Shown here: positions 24,780 through 35,675 of the stretch, piece after piece | Layout of the letters: each line of letters opens with the position of its first letter | How positions within the stretch are numbered: position 1 is the stretch's first letter | NCBI GenBank assembly: GCA_963555705.1 | Contig: OY743170.1 | Location: forward strand, 15,483,596 to 15,547,595 | From: Ligustrum vulgare | Lineage: Eukaryota > Streptophyta > Magnoliopsida > Lamiales > Oleaceae | Reading direction: 5' to 3' | DNA length: 64,000 nucleotides | Program-made: the position numbers and the translations under genes | Notes under the pieces: generated by a model | What the model saw: the letters and a program-made list of their open reading frames with translations, nothing else | Told to the model about the DNA's origin: nothing | Databases searched by the model: none

Positions 24780-25310
24780 AACAACTAACAAAAATTAAAA
24801 AATATCAAAATAGCATTTTAAATCATATAAAAAATTGAAAGTGTAAAAATAGATAGAATAAAAAAAGTATGTACCTAATATCTCCTCAATAAGCGGATTA
24901 TTCACCGTTTCTGTTCCACTTCCTTTAAAACGAGATGAGATTTCGTCTTGTACATCAATGGTCTCAACTATAAGAACACAAATAAATAATTGAATGTAAG
25001 AAGAAATTACATAGAAAATCTAAAAGTAATATTTTTTGCGAAAAAATATGAAGCTGCATTTACATATTTTAAAGATACATAATATAGAAATAAAAAACAA
25101 GAAAGAAGATTATCATAATTGTGGTTTTTTTCTTGGTAATAAACATAGATCCTTTAAAACAAATCTTACCTTGTAGACAAGATAAACGCCTTGATCTTCT
25201 GCTAGTCGATGCGTAAGCTTCAGCTCTTTTGTGTTTTTCATTTGACTCTTTATTTGATTGCTCACTCATATTAAACCCTTTAGATGGAGATGAACATGAA
25301 GAAAACAACA

Positions 25311-25380
<70 letters not shown>

Positions 25381-25910
25381 AGAACACTAACAACTAACAA
25401 AAATTAACAAATATCAAAATAGCATTTTAAATCACATTAAAAATTGAAAGTGTAAAAATGGATAGAATAAAAAAAGTATGTACCTAATATCTCCTCAATA
25501 AGCGGATTATTCACCGTTTCTGTTCCACTTCCTTTGAAACGAGATGAGATTTCGTCTTGTACATCAATGGTCTCAACTATAAGAACACAAATAAATAATT
25601 GAATGTAAGAAGAAATTACATAGAAAATCTAAAAGTAATATTTTTTGCGAAAATATGAAGCTGCATTTACATATTTTAAAGATACATAATATAGAAATAA
25701 AAAACAAGAAAGAAGATTATCATAATTGTGGTTTTTTTCTTGGTAATAAACATAGATCCTTTAAAACAAATCTTACCTTGTAGACAAGATAAACGCCTTG
25801 ATTTTCTGCTAGTCGATGCGTAAGCTTCAGCTCTTTTGTATTTTTCATTTGACTCTTTATTTGATTGTTCACTCATATTAAACCCTTTAGATGGAGATGA
25901 TCATGAAGAA

Positions 25911-25920
<10 letters not shown>
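24780..25920 (-). repeat. near-identical 0.6-kb tandem duplication of RepHel exons 1 and 2
   Basis: Copy A is 24780-25312 and copy B is 25389-25920 (period 609). Each holds a first exon starting MSEQSNKESNEK and ending RRLSCLQ/KSRRLSCLQ at a GT donor (25170 or 25777). Each also holds a second exon VETIDVQDEISSRFKGSGTE (24967-24875 in copy A). The copies differ by only a few substitutions and are separated by (AT)n. A full transcript could use either first exon or include both. Confidence 0.85.
25313..25375. repeat. (AT)n microsatellite
   Basis: About 30 AT units lie between the two exon duplicates. Similar tracts mark the other duplication junctions at 25919-25951 and 26219-26280. Confidence 0.9.

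Positions 25921-25951
<31 letters not shown>
25919..25951. repeat. (AT)n microsatellite
   Basis: About 16 AT units lie at the boundary of exon copy B and the 110-bp duplicated block. Confidence 0.9.
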
Positions 25952-25957
<6 letters not shown>

Positions 25958-26213
25958 AGAACACTATGCTGACAATAAATTACTCAACCTAAATTGATGC
26001 AAAAAAGTATAATGAAATGACATATATAAAACCAAATGTAACAAAAGTCTGATGAGGCTTTTTTTTTTTGGGCCGGATCCTCTACTGTATAGAATAAAGG
26101 ATCAGAAGTCGGCTGCAACGACTGAAGATCAGCTTCTTGTATTTGCCGGCTCATTATGGCCATATGGCTTATGAATAGTGCAAATCATCTACACTCTTTT
26201 AATGTATAGGGAT

Positions 26214-26285
<72 letters not shown>

Positions 26286-26389
26286 AGAACACTATGCTGA
26301 CAATTAATTATTCAACCTAAACTGATGCAAAAAAGTATAACGAAATGACATATATAAAACCAAATGTAACAAAAGTCTGATGAGGCTTT
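25952..26389. repeat. 110-bp direct repeat enclosing a second Helitron 5' head and (AT)n
   Basis: Blocks 25952-26062 and 26279-26389 are nearly identical (both end aagtctgatgaggcttt). Between them lie a 156-bp copy of the Helitron 5' head (26063-26218) and an (AT)n tract (26219-26280). Confidence 0.85.
26063..26218 (-). mobile_element. internal second copy of the Helitron 5' end
   Basis: On the minus strand it starts TCCCTATCCC (26218) after A, then runs through the same tacattaaaagagtgtag and GC-rich ggatccgg-containing sequence as the outer head. It matches 27693-27846 with only a few differences. It could act as an alternative 5' terminus. Confidence 0.75.
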
Positions 26390-27692
26390 ATTAAAAGCTA
26401 CAATAGCAAGGCAAACATAAAATTATTAATAAATTTGATAATGAATGAAGATGAATCTATACATATAAATAGGAAGTCAAATTTGCACATTAAACTACAA
26501 ACAATGAAAAAATCCAAATCCAAGATTTGGGTTTAACCAACAAACAATCATACAGTAATATGAACATAATAAATGAAATAAAAAAAGGAACATATATGCT
26601 TTGACAGAATACAGTAGAGCACTATAACAATAGTTAATTACGAGTCTTAGATTCGAATAATTTTTTGAGGTTTTTCAGACTCCATTCAGGCTTAATTTTA
26701 AAAATTAAAAAAAAAATAGTTACAGGAAACAAAAAATAAAAAAGTTGCATGCCATAAAGTACGAATCAAAACATAAATTTCACAATGAGATTCACCTGAA
26801 GAAAAATGCAAGTCGAAAATCACGAAAGAAAATACAAACAGAATTTGCAAACATAAAATAAGTGCACTCACATACCAGATCCTGTGCAAGTGGATTAAAA
26901 AACAGACTTCACGATGGAACCTTTCAAAGTGCGGAAAAAAAATTGATACTAAGTGCATGTAAAGGTAATGAACCATTAAATACTATAACATCAAATCCTA
27001 ACAACAACACTATAAGCATTTTTACGACATCATTGATAAGTAAATCAAATATGAAATGAAAACCCCTCTTCATTTACATTACTTACAACACAAAGTTCAT
27101 TAAAGTTCAAAAGTGAAGTGGGAAACTACGTGATAGAGAGTAGCATACATGTAGGAAATCAAATATACAAACAAAACAAATGTAGATAAGAATACAAAAT
27201 TTTCAACTCATATACAAAATAACGAAAAATTCCAGCAAGGGAAAAAAAAAACCCACCAAAAAACCAAAATTTGCTTTTTATATACTTTGTTTGAACTAAT
27301 TTTTTCATCGAACTTCAATATTCACGAACCCCTCAATCTGAGAGAAAATAAGCTAAAAAAAGGTTAAAAACTTGGAAAACAGAAAAGCAAAGTGAAAATT
27401 GGGTTCTGTGTTACCAGGAGAAGAGCTACGTTCGTCGGTAAGAGAGTAGCTGCAACTGAAACTTACTTCTATGGAGGTCAAAAATTAGGCTCTGTTTGAC
27501 ACGGCACTGTCACACGTTGAGAACGTCACAGTGAGCTGAGAGGTGGTGTGGTAGAGCCGAGATGTCGTGCAGTAGAGAATCGTCGCTGAACGTCGCCGGG
27601 GAATCACCGTTCAAGAAGCGGAAGAGACGATCGCAGAGAGATTGGCGGAAGAAATGAAATCGCTAGGGTTATGCAAACAAACATAAAAGGCT
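26390..27692 (-). other. Helitron leader region, no coding gene recognised
   Basis: This lies between the outer head and the transposase exons. The 27420-27690 part is GC-richer, with a candidate minus-strand splice donor near 27415 (CTCCTG|GTAACA). This suggests the transcribed 5' UTR of RepHel. No family-like protein is seen. Confidence 0.5.
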
Positions 27693-27880
27693 CTTTTTTT
27701 TTTGGGACCGGATCCTCTACTGTATAGAATAAAGGATCAGAAGTCGGCTGCAACGGCTGAAGATCAGCTTCTTGTATTTGCCGGCTCATTATGGCCATAT
27801 GGCTTATGAATAATGCAAATCATCTACACTCTTTTAATGTATATAAGGAAAATCATCTACACTCTTTTAATGTATAAGGA
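27693..27880 (-). mobile_element. Helitron 5' terminus with a 34-bp internal repeat
   Basis: The outermost 34 bp (27847-27880) repeat the next block: both contain cattaaaagagtgtagatga on the minus strand. The terminal TC follows A at 27881, consistent with insertion at AT. Confidence 0.75.
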
Positions 27881-27962
27881 TAACTGAACTGATAAACGTT
27901 CTGCCCAAGTTGAAATCAGAAATCGTGATGCCAATATAATGACCCATTTCTTATTATTTTTA

Positions 27963-30106
27963 CTAGTTGTCTACCCGTGCGATGCACGGAATATATAATT
28001 TTTAAATTATAATTTTAAAAACATTTTGATTCAATCATATCAAATAAAAAACATAATTTAAATGAAATTTCAATACAAAATGTTATTGAATTTGAAACTT
28101 TAAAAAAGATAAAACTATTTAAAATAAAAAAATGTTACATGTACATTTAGTATACCGCGCCACTCAAAATTTGACATTCATTTAAATTTTTTATATAATT
28201 TTTTTTTTAAACTTTTATTTACATTTTTCTCTGAAAATTTGCTCACTTCATCATCTATTTCCCTTTTAATAAGTTATAATTTATTTATTTATTTTCAAAA
28301 TATATTGATTCAAAATCTTCATTTTTAACTTAACAAATTTATATTGCATGGATTTTTTATTTTCAAATATATTAATCCGAAATTTTCAATTTCAATTTAA
28401 CATATTTACATAGATATGACATTTATTTATGTTCAAATATATTAATACAAATTTTTGATTTCATAAATAAAATAACATATTTACATAGATATTATATTTA
28501 TTTATGTTAAAATATATTAACTCAATTTTTTCATTTCCTACATAACACATTTAAATAAATATCACATTAATTATGTTCAAATATATTAATCTAGTTGTTT
28601 ACCCGTGCGATGCACGGAATATATAATTTTTATATCATAATTTTGAAAATATCTTGATTATATAATCATATCAAATTAAAAAAAACATAAATCAAATAAA
28701 ATTTCAATACAAAATATTGTTGAATTTGAAACTTTAAAAAGACAAAACTAATCAAAATAAAAAAATGTTACATGTATACTAAGTATATCGCACCACTCAA
28801 AATTCGGCACTTATAAATTTTTTATATAAAATTCTTTTGATTTTTAATTACATTTTTCTCTTAAAATTTTTCCACCTCATCACCTATTTCCTTTTTAATA
28901 TGTTATAATTTTTTATTAACTATATTTTTTAATGTGTTACTCACATATATTTTATTTTTCCTTATTTTTTAAACATGTCAATTTTTGTCAAAATGATGTA
29001 AAGATTAAGCCTCCGTTGGGTAATATTGTTTGATTTATAAACCTGTATAAATGATTTTGAGGTAAAAAATAATGGCTGAAAATTGGAGAGAAAAATATGT
29101 GTTGTTAAAAAGTTGATAGAAAATAATTAATTATTTTTGTAACATGCGTATTGAAGATCCTACTCATTTATTTACATATTAGGAAGTAAAATTTCAATGA
29201 TTTTATTTATTTATTTTCAAAATATATTAATTCAAATTTTAAATTTCTAACTTAACAAATTTATATAGCATATATTTATTTATTTTAAAATATATACATC
29301 CAATTTTTTCATTTCCTCCATAACACATGTCATTGAGTTTAAAATTTAAAAAAAAAACAAAACAAAACTAATCAAAATAAAAAATGGTGCACACACAGTG
29401 TACTGCACCATTCAAAGTTTGACATTTAATTAAATTTTTTATATTAAATTTCTTTTGACTTTTATTTACGTTTTTCTCTGAAAATTTGCCCACCTTATCA
29501 CCTATTTTTCTTTTAATATGTTATAATTTTTAATTAACTTTATTTTTTAATATGTTGCTTACATATATTTTATTTTTCCTTATTTTTTAAACATACCAAT
29601 TTTTGTCAAAATGATGAAAGGATTAAATTTTCTACCAACTTATCATTGGCTGTAAAAGGTTGATAGCAAATAATTAATTATTTTTGTAATATGTTTATTG
29701 AAGAACCTACTCATTTATTGACATATTAGGAAGTAAAATTTCAATGATTTTATTTATTTATTTTCAAAATATATTAATTCAAATTTTCATTTTTAACTTA
29801 ACAAATTTATATAGCACGTATTTATTTATTCATTTTCAAATATATTAATCCAATTTTTTCATTTCCTACATAACACAATTAAATAGATATCACATTTATT
29901 TATGTTCAAATATATTAATCTAATTTTTTCATTTCCAATGTAATACATTTATACATAATTTATTTATTATAACTCTTATTAAATATGTAATAAATAATAA
30001 ATTTTTTTACAAAAGTATTTATCTTTTATTTGAGGAGAGAGAATCATTAAATGCAAATTTCCCTCCAAAATGACTCTCTCTCTCCCCACTTCTACTTTTA
30101 TATATA
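27963..30106 (-). mobile_element. Helitron unit A of the tandem pair
   Basis: The 3' hairpin is at 27975-27989. An additional internal CTAG-plus-hairpin lies at 28591-28617, followed by A rather than T. Internal sub-repeats of about 550 bp (for example 29123 and 29673) and a third, end-less copy near 29337 show repeated internal growth. Its 5' end directly abuts the CTAG of unit B and has lost the canonical TC. Confidence 0.7.
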
Positions 30107-31967
30107 CTAGTTGTCTACCCGTGCGATGCACGGAATATATAATTTTTAAATCATAATTTTAAAAACATTTTGATTCAATCATATCAAATAAAAAACATAA
30201 TTTAAATGAAATTTCAATACAAAATGTTATTGAATTTGAAACTTTAAAAAAGATAAAACTATTCAAAATAAAAAATGTTACATGTACATTTAGTATACCG
30301 CGCAACTCAAAATTTGACATTCATTTAAATTTTTTATATAATTTTTTTTAAAACTTTTATTTACATTTTTCTCTGAAAATTTGCCCACTTCATCATCTAT
30401 TTCCCTTTTAATAAGTTATAATTTATTTATTTATTTTTCAAAATATATTGATTCAAAATCTTCATTTTTAACTTAACAAATTTATATTGCATGGATTTTT
30501 TATTTTCAAATATATTAATCCGAAATTTTCAATTTCAATTTCAATTTAACATATTTACATAGATATGACATTTATTTATGTTCAAATATATTAATACAAT
30601 TTTTTGATTTCATAAATAAAATAAAATATTTACATAGATATTATATTTATTTATGTTAAAATATATTAACTCAATTTTTTCATTTTCTACATAACACATT
30701 TACATAAATATCACATTAATTATGTTCAAATATATTAATCTAGTTGTCTACCCGTGCGATGCACGGAATATATAATTTTTATATCATAATTTTGAAAATA
30801 TCTTGATTATATAATCATATCAAATAAAAAAAAAAACATAAATCAAATAAAATTTCAATACAAAATATTGTTGAATTTGAAACTTTAAAAAAGACAAAAC
30901 TAATCAAAATAAAAAAATGTTACATGTATACTAAGTATACCGCACCACTCAAAATTCGACACTTATAAATTTTTTATATAAAATTCTTTTGATTTTTAAT
31001 TACATTTTTCTCTTAAAATTTTTCCACCTCATCACCTATTTCCTTTTTAATATGTTATAATTTTTTATTAACTATATTTTTTAATGTGTTACTCACATAT
31101 ATTTTATTTGAAATCCAATATATTAATTAATATATTTTATTTTTTCTTATTTTTTAAACATGTCAATTTTTGTCAAAATGATGTAAAGATTAAGCCTCCG
31201 TTTGGTAATATTGTTTGATTTATAAACCTGTATAAATGATTTTGAGGTAAAAAATAATGGCTGAAAATTGGAGAGAAAAATATGTGTGGTTAAAAAGTTG
31301 ATAGAAAATAATTAATTATTTTTGTAACATGCGTATTGAAGATCCTACTCATTTATTGACATATTAGGAAGTAAAATTTCAATGATTTTATTTATTTATT
31401 TTCAAAATATATTAATTCAATTTTTAAATTTCGAACTTAACAAATTTATATGGCATATATTTATTTATTTTAAAATACATACATCCAATTTTTTCATTTA
31501 TCTTTTCTATATTTATTTTATTCATTTATTTTCAAAATATATTAATTCAAAATTTTAATTTCTATGTTAGTAAATTTATATAGCATGTATTTATTTATTT
31601 TCAAATATATTAATCCAAAATTTTCATTTTCAATATAACACATTTATATAGATATGACATTTATTTATGTTCAAATATATTAATACAATTTTTTCATTTC
31701 CTACATAACACAATTAAATAGATATCACATTTATTTATGTTCAAATATATTAATCTAATTTTTTCATTTCCAATGTAATACATTTATACATAATATATTT
31801 ATTATAACTCTTATTAAATATGTAATAAATAATAAATTTTCCTACAAAAGTCTTTATCTTTTATTTATTTATATATATATATATAAGTAGAATTGAGGAG
31901 AGAGAATCATTAAATGCAAATTTCCCTCCAAAATGACTTTCTCTCCTCATTTCTAATATATATAAGA
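30107..31967 (-). mobile_element. Helitron unit B of the tandem pair
   Basis: The 3' end CTAG is at 30110-30107 with its hairpin at 30119-30133. A second internal 3'-like end lies at 30740-30766. The 5' end at 31967 is TC after A. It is closely similar to unit A over the first 1 kb and lacks part of unit A's internal repeats. Confidence 0.7.
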
Positions 31968-32259
31968 TCAATTCGAATGAACTTGGATCGAGACAGAAGA
32001 ATTCTCAATCGAACTCTCTTCTTCTTCACCTTTTCTTTAGGAGTACTCCCTTTAGGATTCAAAGGAAAGGTCAAGCCTTGTGTGTAATAGAATGAGTGAT
32101 ACACTCTGCCAAAGGTCGTTTTTCCTTCTCCCTTCTCAAACGATCATAACACTTGAAGAGAAGCCCAAAAGCTGCAAATTATGAAAGGGTTTGGTTAATA
32201 TATATAAGGATAAAGATTTCGTTTTCCCTCTCTCGCAAGAAAAACTTCTCCTTTTGCAA

Positions 32260-32505
32260 ATGTCTTCAAAATTCGTAATTCAACAACTCAAATTCTTCTC
32301 CAGATTTTCTGCACAAATCCCCACTGTCTCCACGCCACCACCTCCACCGGCAATTGAAAACGCCTCCACCGCAGCAGCCACAAAATCAGAAAGTCTCTCA
32401 CAATTACGTTCATCACCCGATTCTTGGTTTCTTAAGGGCGTTTCTTTTCTTGTTGAAACCACTGTTTCTGAAAATCCGTCGATTATATTTTCCCCATCTT
32501 CGTAA
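32260..32505 (+). pseudogene. unrecognised first-exon-like ORF
   Basis: An 81-codon ORF begins MSSKFVIQQLKFF after a CT-rich leader. It has a Pro-rich stretch (PPPPP) and Ser/Ala-rich sequence, a composition that could be a plastid or mitochondrial targeting peptide. It lies about 1.1 kb upstream of the RUS-like exon in the same orientation, so it may be that gene's first exon, but I cannot prove the link. The longer reading frame from 32191 adds only leader. Confidence 0.35.
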
Positions 32506-32576
32506 TGGAGATTTTTCGAGGTTAGGAGTGGTGTGGTTATATTTGAGCAGTAATTCTTCTTTTAAATTTTTTTCCT

Positions 32577-32762
32577 TTGGGATTTTTTTAACACTTTCAG
32601 TTAATGGTTTTCTTTCTGCAAGGTGTGAACGACAAAGGCTGTGAAGGCTACAAGAAGAGAAGGTTTTTGGGGGGATTTTTTTAACACTTTCAGTTAAGGT
32701 TTTTCTTCTGCAAGGTGTGAACGACAAAGGCTGTGAAGGCTACAAGAAGAGAAGGTTTTTGG
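32577..32762. repeat. 92-bp tandem duplication
   Basis: Two adjacent copies (32577-32670 and 32671-32762) share ttttttaacactttcagtta through gctacaagaagagaagg with a handful of differences. It is non-coding, within the presumed first intron or leader. Confidence 0.85.
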
Positions 32763-33602
32763 GCTTACTTTGGGCATTTCAATTTTCAACACTTTTTGCA
32801 GGTAAGTTTGGTGTTTTTTTTTTTCTGTGGTGCACATTACATTATTTGGATTAAATGGTTTGATATGATATCAATTATTCAAATATCAAAAAATCTCATT
32901 ATCTTGAAAAATTAATTTAATTTGTCATGGGTATGGGGTTCGAGAGAGAAAAAGTCGAACTTATGGAGTTTGGAGGATGTTTGGATGAATTGTAGGGACT
33001 TGGATAATTAGATATGAGTTTGATGCTCCCAGATGGCAGACGGGTTTCCTGAGAGTGTTATAAGTGATTATTCAGTGTATTAAATTTGGAGAGGTGTTCA
33101 AGGCATTGTAGCATAGATTAGTAGTGTGCTTGTCACTTAGGTAATCAAAATTTTGCTTTCATTTATGGTGTTATCCATTGAGAAATTCGTGCATTTTCCA
33201 GGGATTTACTTCTTAGTTTACTTGCTGATGGTTAAGTGATGCAAGTTCCTTCGAAACAAGGTTCATAATCTTGGTGGATAACTAACACCATAAGAAGCCA
33301 AAAGAGTGTTAATATTACGAGTAAAATTTATAGACCAATTCAATCAAATGTAGGGTACTTATGGTTGTTTGAAATCTTACTGGGCTATAACATTTAAATG
33401 TTATCATTGCATTGTGAAGGCTGAAAATCAAGTGAAATAGATGAACCCCACAAAATGATATTTCTTAAGTGAAGCTATTAATAGCTTAAAAGCCACTCCT
33501 TTTGAAGTCATCCCGGTTGTATATAGATAAATAGAGAACTCAATAAATTTTGCGACATGTAATTACTGTTTACAATGTTGCATTTTTTTATTTTTTTTTC
33601 AG

Positions 33603-33740
33603 TCTGCGCTTTATGCAATTGGATTGGGGAAGGGAGCAATTCTGACAGCAGCAACTTTGAATTCGATTATGAAGGATGGCATTGGTTATTTCAGCAAGAT
33701 TCTGTTGTAAAATTATGGGAGGCATCTTGATGTGAATACC
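33603..33740 (+). pseudogene. RUS (DUF647) family exon fragment
   Basis: After a ttttttttcag acceptor the frame reads [13 protein letters not shown], then [10 protein letters not shown], a stop, then NYGRHLDVN. This is the core signature of ROOT UV-B SENSITIVE proteins (DUF647), plant organelle-associated proteins. A TAA replaces the residue after KILL, and only this exon is present. The intact splice acceptor shows it came from genomic DNA, not from a processed transcript. Confidence 0.6.
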
Positions 33741-34397
33741 CTCATTTTGTTTATTATGCTTGATTGAAAGAATTGTTCATCTAAAGAATTTTGATATTAA
33801 TCTCAGGAACTATCCCGAGCAGGTAAAATCGTGTCTCTTTCCACTTCTGTGTGGATGATTCTTTACAAAAATCATTTCTTTGTAAATTTGATTTCTTTAA
33901 TTCAACATAACTAAGGGATGATTGATTGGCTGGACAAACTGCATTGATGCAAGCTTGTCAATACGGTCACTGGGAGGCTATTCAAACTCTGATTCTATTC
34001 AAAGCCAATGTATGACAGTTTGTTATGTGGTATATTTTGCTATATTTCTCACAAGAACTGACTGAATGAATTTTCTGGGGTAAAATCCAACTTATTACGG
34101 TGTTTATTATAGATCCACAGAGCTGATTATCTTAATGGAGGAACTGCAGTTCACTTAGCTGCTCCAAAGGTTGTATCCGACTTATGCTTTCTGATTACAT
34201 TCCTAGCATTCCAAATTTTTACAGAATCTTAAGGAAAAGATAAAAAATGATGAATTCATCCATGTCAAAATTGATGATAGGCACTGAATATTAAAATTCT
34301 CTTTTGTACTATGTAACTTTTCTGTTTTCAGTAAGCTTGGTAACTCTAATTTTCCTTTTGCTCTTTTCAGTGCACTCTACGAGGTCATCAACAGACA

Positions 34398-35296
34398 TGT
34401 TGGATATTGGTTAAATAAATTGAAAATCGATTAAATAATTTCGTGTCGACTTCGGCTAAATACTCAAAAGCTTGACTCAATCCGTATAGGCAAAATTGTT
34501 TGTCACTTCGTCGCTTCTAGGCGCACAAACAGGGATCGACCTGCCCGATCAGGTCGATGGGGCAGCGCCCCCGTGGGAGCTCGGGGGCAACGCCCCCGAA
34601 AGAGAATTTTAATTTCTCTGCATGTATTGAAGAGTATATTTGACACTTCGAAAACTAATATCAGATGAATGAGAAATTACGAAAAAGGACGAAATCGGGT
34701 CAAAATATTTGACCTGCGATCGCATGGTTGGGAAATCTTGCTATCACACGTCAAAATTCAATTCCGATTTTTGAGTAAAATCGTGCGGCCGCACGATTGT
34801 CCGGTGAAATGACATATTTTCATAAATATGCATGGTTTGGAAAGGGTGTATGGTTTGGTTTTAACTATTTCGTCCACATCCTTTCATGGTCTATAAATAG
34901 GACCCTTTGGGTGTCCTATTCCTCACAATTTTGATATGCAAAACATATATTATCCTCTTATCTCCAAAATCAAAATCGTTGCATTTGTTTTGAATTTCCT
35001 TCATTTCATCATTGGAGTACATAAACCAAAATTCGGTTCGTTGTACTTGTGTTTTGGAGTGCTACAAACACAAGTGTAACTGTTGTATCTTGGGAGTCGA
35101 TTGCTAGAATTCGTGGCATCGTTGCGGGGCAAATTCGATTTAAGGACAAAGAGTCAAACTCTTGCCTTTGTTTTGTCCTTACTTTTCTTCTTCTTGTTTG
35201 TATTTTTCTTGTCGTTACTCTGTCCAATTTTCGGCACGGATTTACAAATTATCTTTCTACTTGTTTTGACGTCACTATTCACAAATTCATCCAACA
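34398..35296 (+). mobile_element. solo LTR, 899 bp, inserted in the XBAT-like exon
   Basis: It starts TGTTGGAT and ends ATCCAACA, a perfect 8-bp inverted terminus. It is flanked by agaca (34393-34397) and agacc (35297-35301), a 5-bp target duplication with one mismatch. A TATA box, ctataaatag, lies at 34891-34900. Removing the LTR and one target copy rejoins the ankyrin reading frame. The lack of internal sequence points to LTR-LTR recombination. Its superfamily is not determined. Confidence 0.8.
34535..34598. promoter_or_regulatory. GC-rich hairpin cluster in the solo LTR U3
   Basis: A 9-bp stem ATCGACCTG/CAGGTCGAT (34535-34558) is followed by GCCCCCG (34567-34573), CGGGGGC (34582-34588) and GCCCCCG (34592-34598). 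The middle arm can pair with either outer arm. The block is far richer in GC than the surrounding AT-rich DNA. Confidence 0.75.
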
Positions 35297-35414
35297 AGAC
35301 CATCTGATGGTGGTGTCCTGCCCTTCACATGAGAGCAACAAAATGTCACTAAGTAACATGTCATGATAGAATAGTTGGCAAGGAATGTTATAAGACTTTA
35401 TCGTTAGTTCATTA

Positions 35415-35525
35415 TTTTAATTTTAAATGTTTTGTTATTTTTAAACATATTTTATTATTTATTTGTGGAAACTAATTTTAAATGTTTTGTCATTTTAAAC
35501 ATATTTTATTATTTATTTATGGGAA
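35415..35525. repeat. 55-bp tandem duplication
   Basis: Two adjacent copies of ttttaaatgttttg-t-attt..acatattttattattt sequence lie in non-coding AT-rich DNA between the XBAT-like relic and the Tat element. Confidence 0.8.
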
Positions 35526-35675
35526 CTATTGATTGAAGGAAAAGAAAAAAAGTTATTCTTTTTATGTGATGTGAATGGATATGTTATATTGTTTATCAAA
35601 TAGTTATATAATATATTTGAAAATAAAGATTATAAAATGTTTTTTTTAAATGTATTATATTCTTTGAATGCTATC

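Larger units (their letters stand above)
13534..27880 (-). mobile_element. 14.3-kb Helitron encoding RPA and RepHel
   Basis: Helitrons are rolling-circle DNA transposons that insert between A and T without making a TSD. On the minus strand this one starts TCCTTATAC (27880) after A (27881). It ends CTAG (13537-13534) before T (complement of 13533), with a subterminal hairpin at 13545-13561. Both hallmark plant Helitron genes are present in the same orientation: RPA-like (14091-16580) and Rep/helicase (20291-25876). It lies inside a hAT-like element. The Rep/helicase is broken, so the copy is not autonomous now. Length and gene order fit autonomous plant Helitrons. Confidence 0.85.
27963..31967 (-). 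mobile_element. head-to-tail tandem pair of non-autonomous Helitrons
   Basis: Two homologous AT-rich units (27963-30106 and 30107-31967) lie in the same orientation with no host DNA between them. On the minus strand the outer 5' end is TCTTATATA after A (31968), and the outer 3' end is CTAG at 27966-27963 followed by T. At the inner junction, CTAG (30110-30107) runs straight into the second unit. Each 3' end has a perfect hairpin CCGTGC-GAT-GCACGG on the + strand. No protein is encoded. Confidence 0.75.
33807..35350 (+). pseudogene. XBAT-like ankyrin E3 ligase fragment, split by a solo LTR
   Basis: Exon pieces with GT/AG borders read NYPEQ (33807-33822), TALMQACQYGHWEAIQTLI (to 34009), HRADYLNGG.AVHLAA (34113-34169) and ALYEVINR (34371-34392). 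After the LTR come P-SDGG and, one frame off, ALHM (35302-35330). This matches the ankyrin repeats of plant XBAT32/XBAT33-type RING ubiquitin ligases. The RING and the N-terminal start are absent. Introns are retained. It begins only about 70 bp after the RUS fragment, so the pair is a chimera, probably captured or rearranged. Confidence 0.65.

Noticed and set aside
31910..32104. Basic minus-strand ORF that might be an organelle DNA insertion
   Set aside because: It overlaps the Helitron 5' end and host flank, and I could not match it to any plastid or mitochondrial gene.
34567..34598. Rho-independent terminator
   Set aside because: GC hairpins lie in a plant LTR; bacterial terminators are not relevant.
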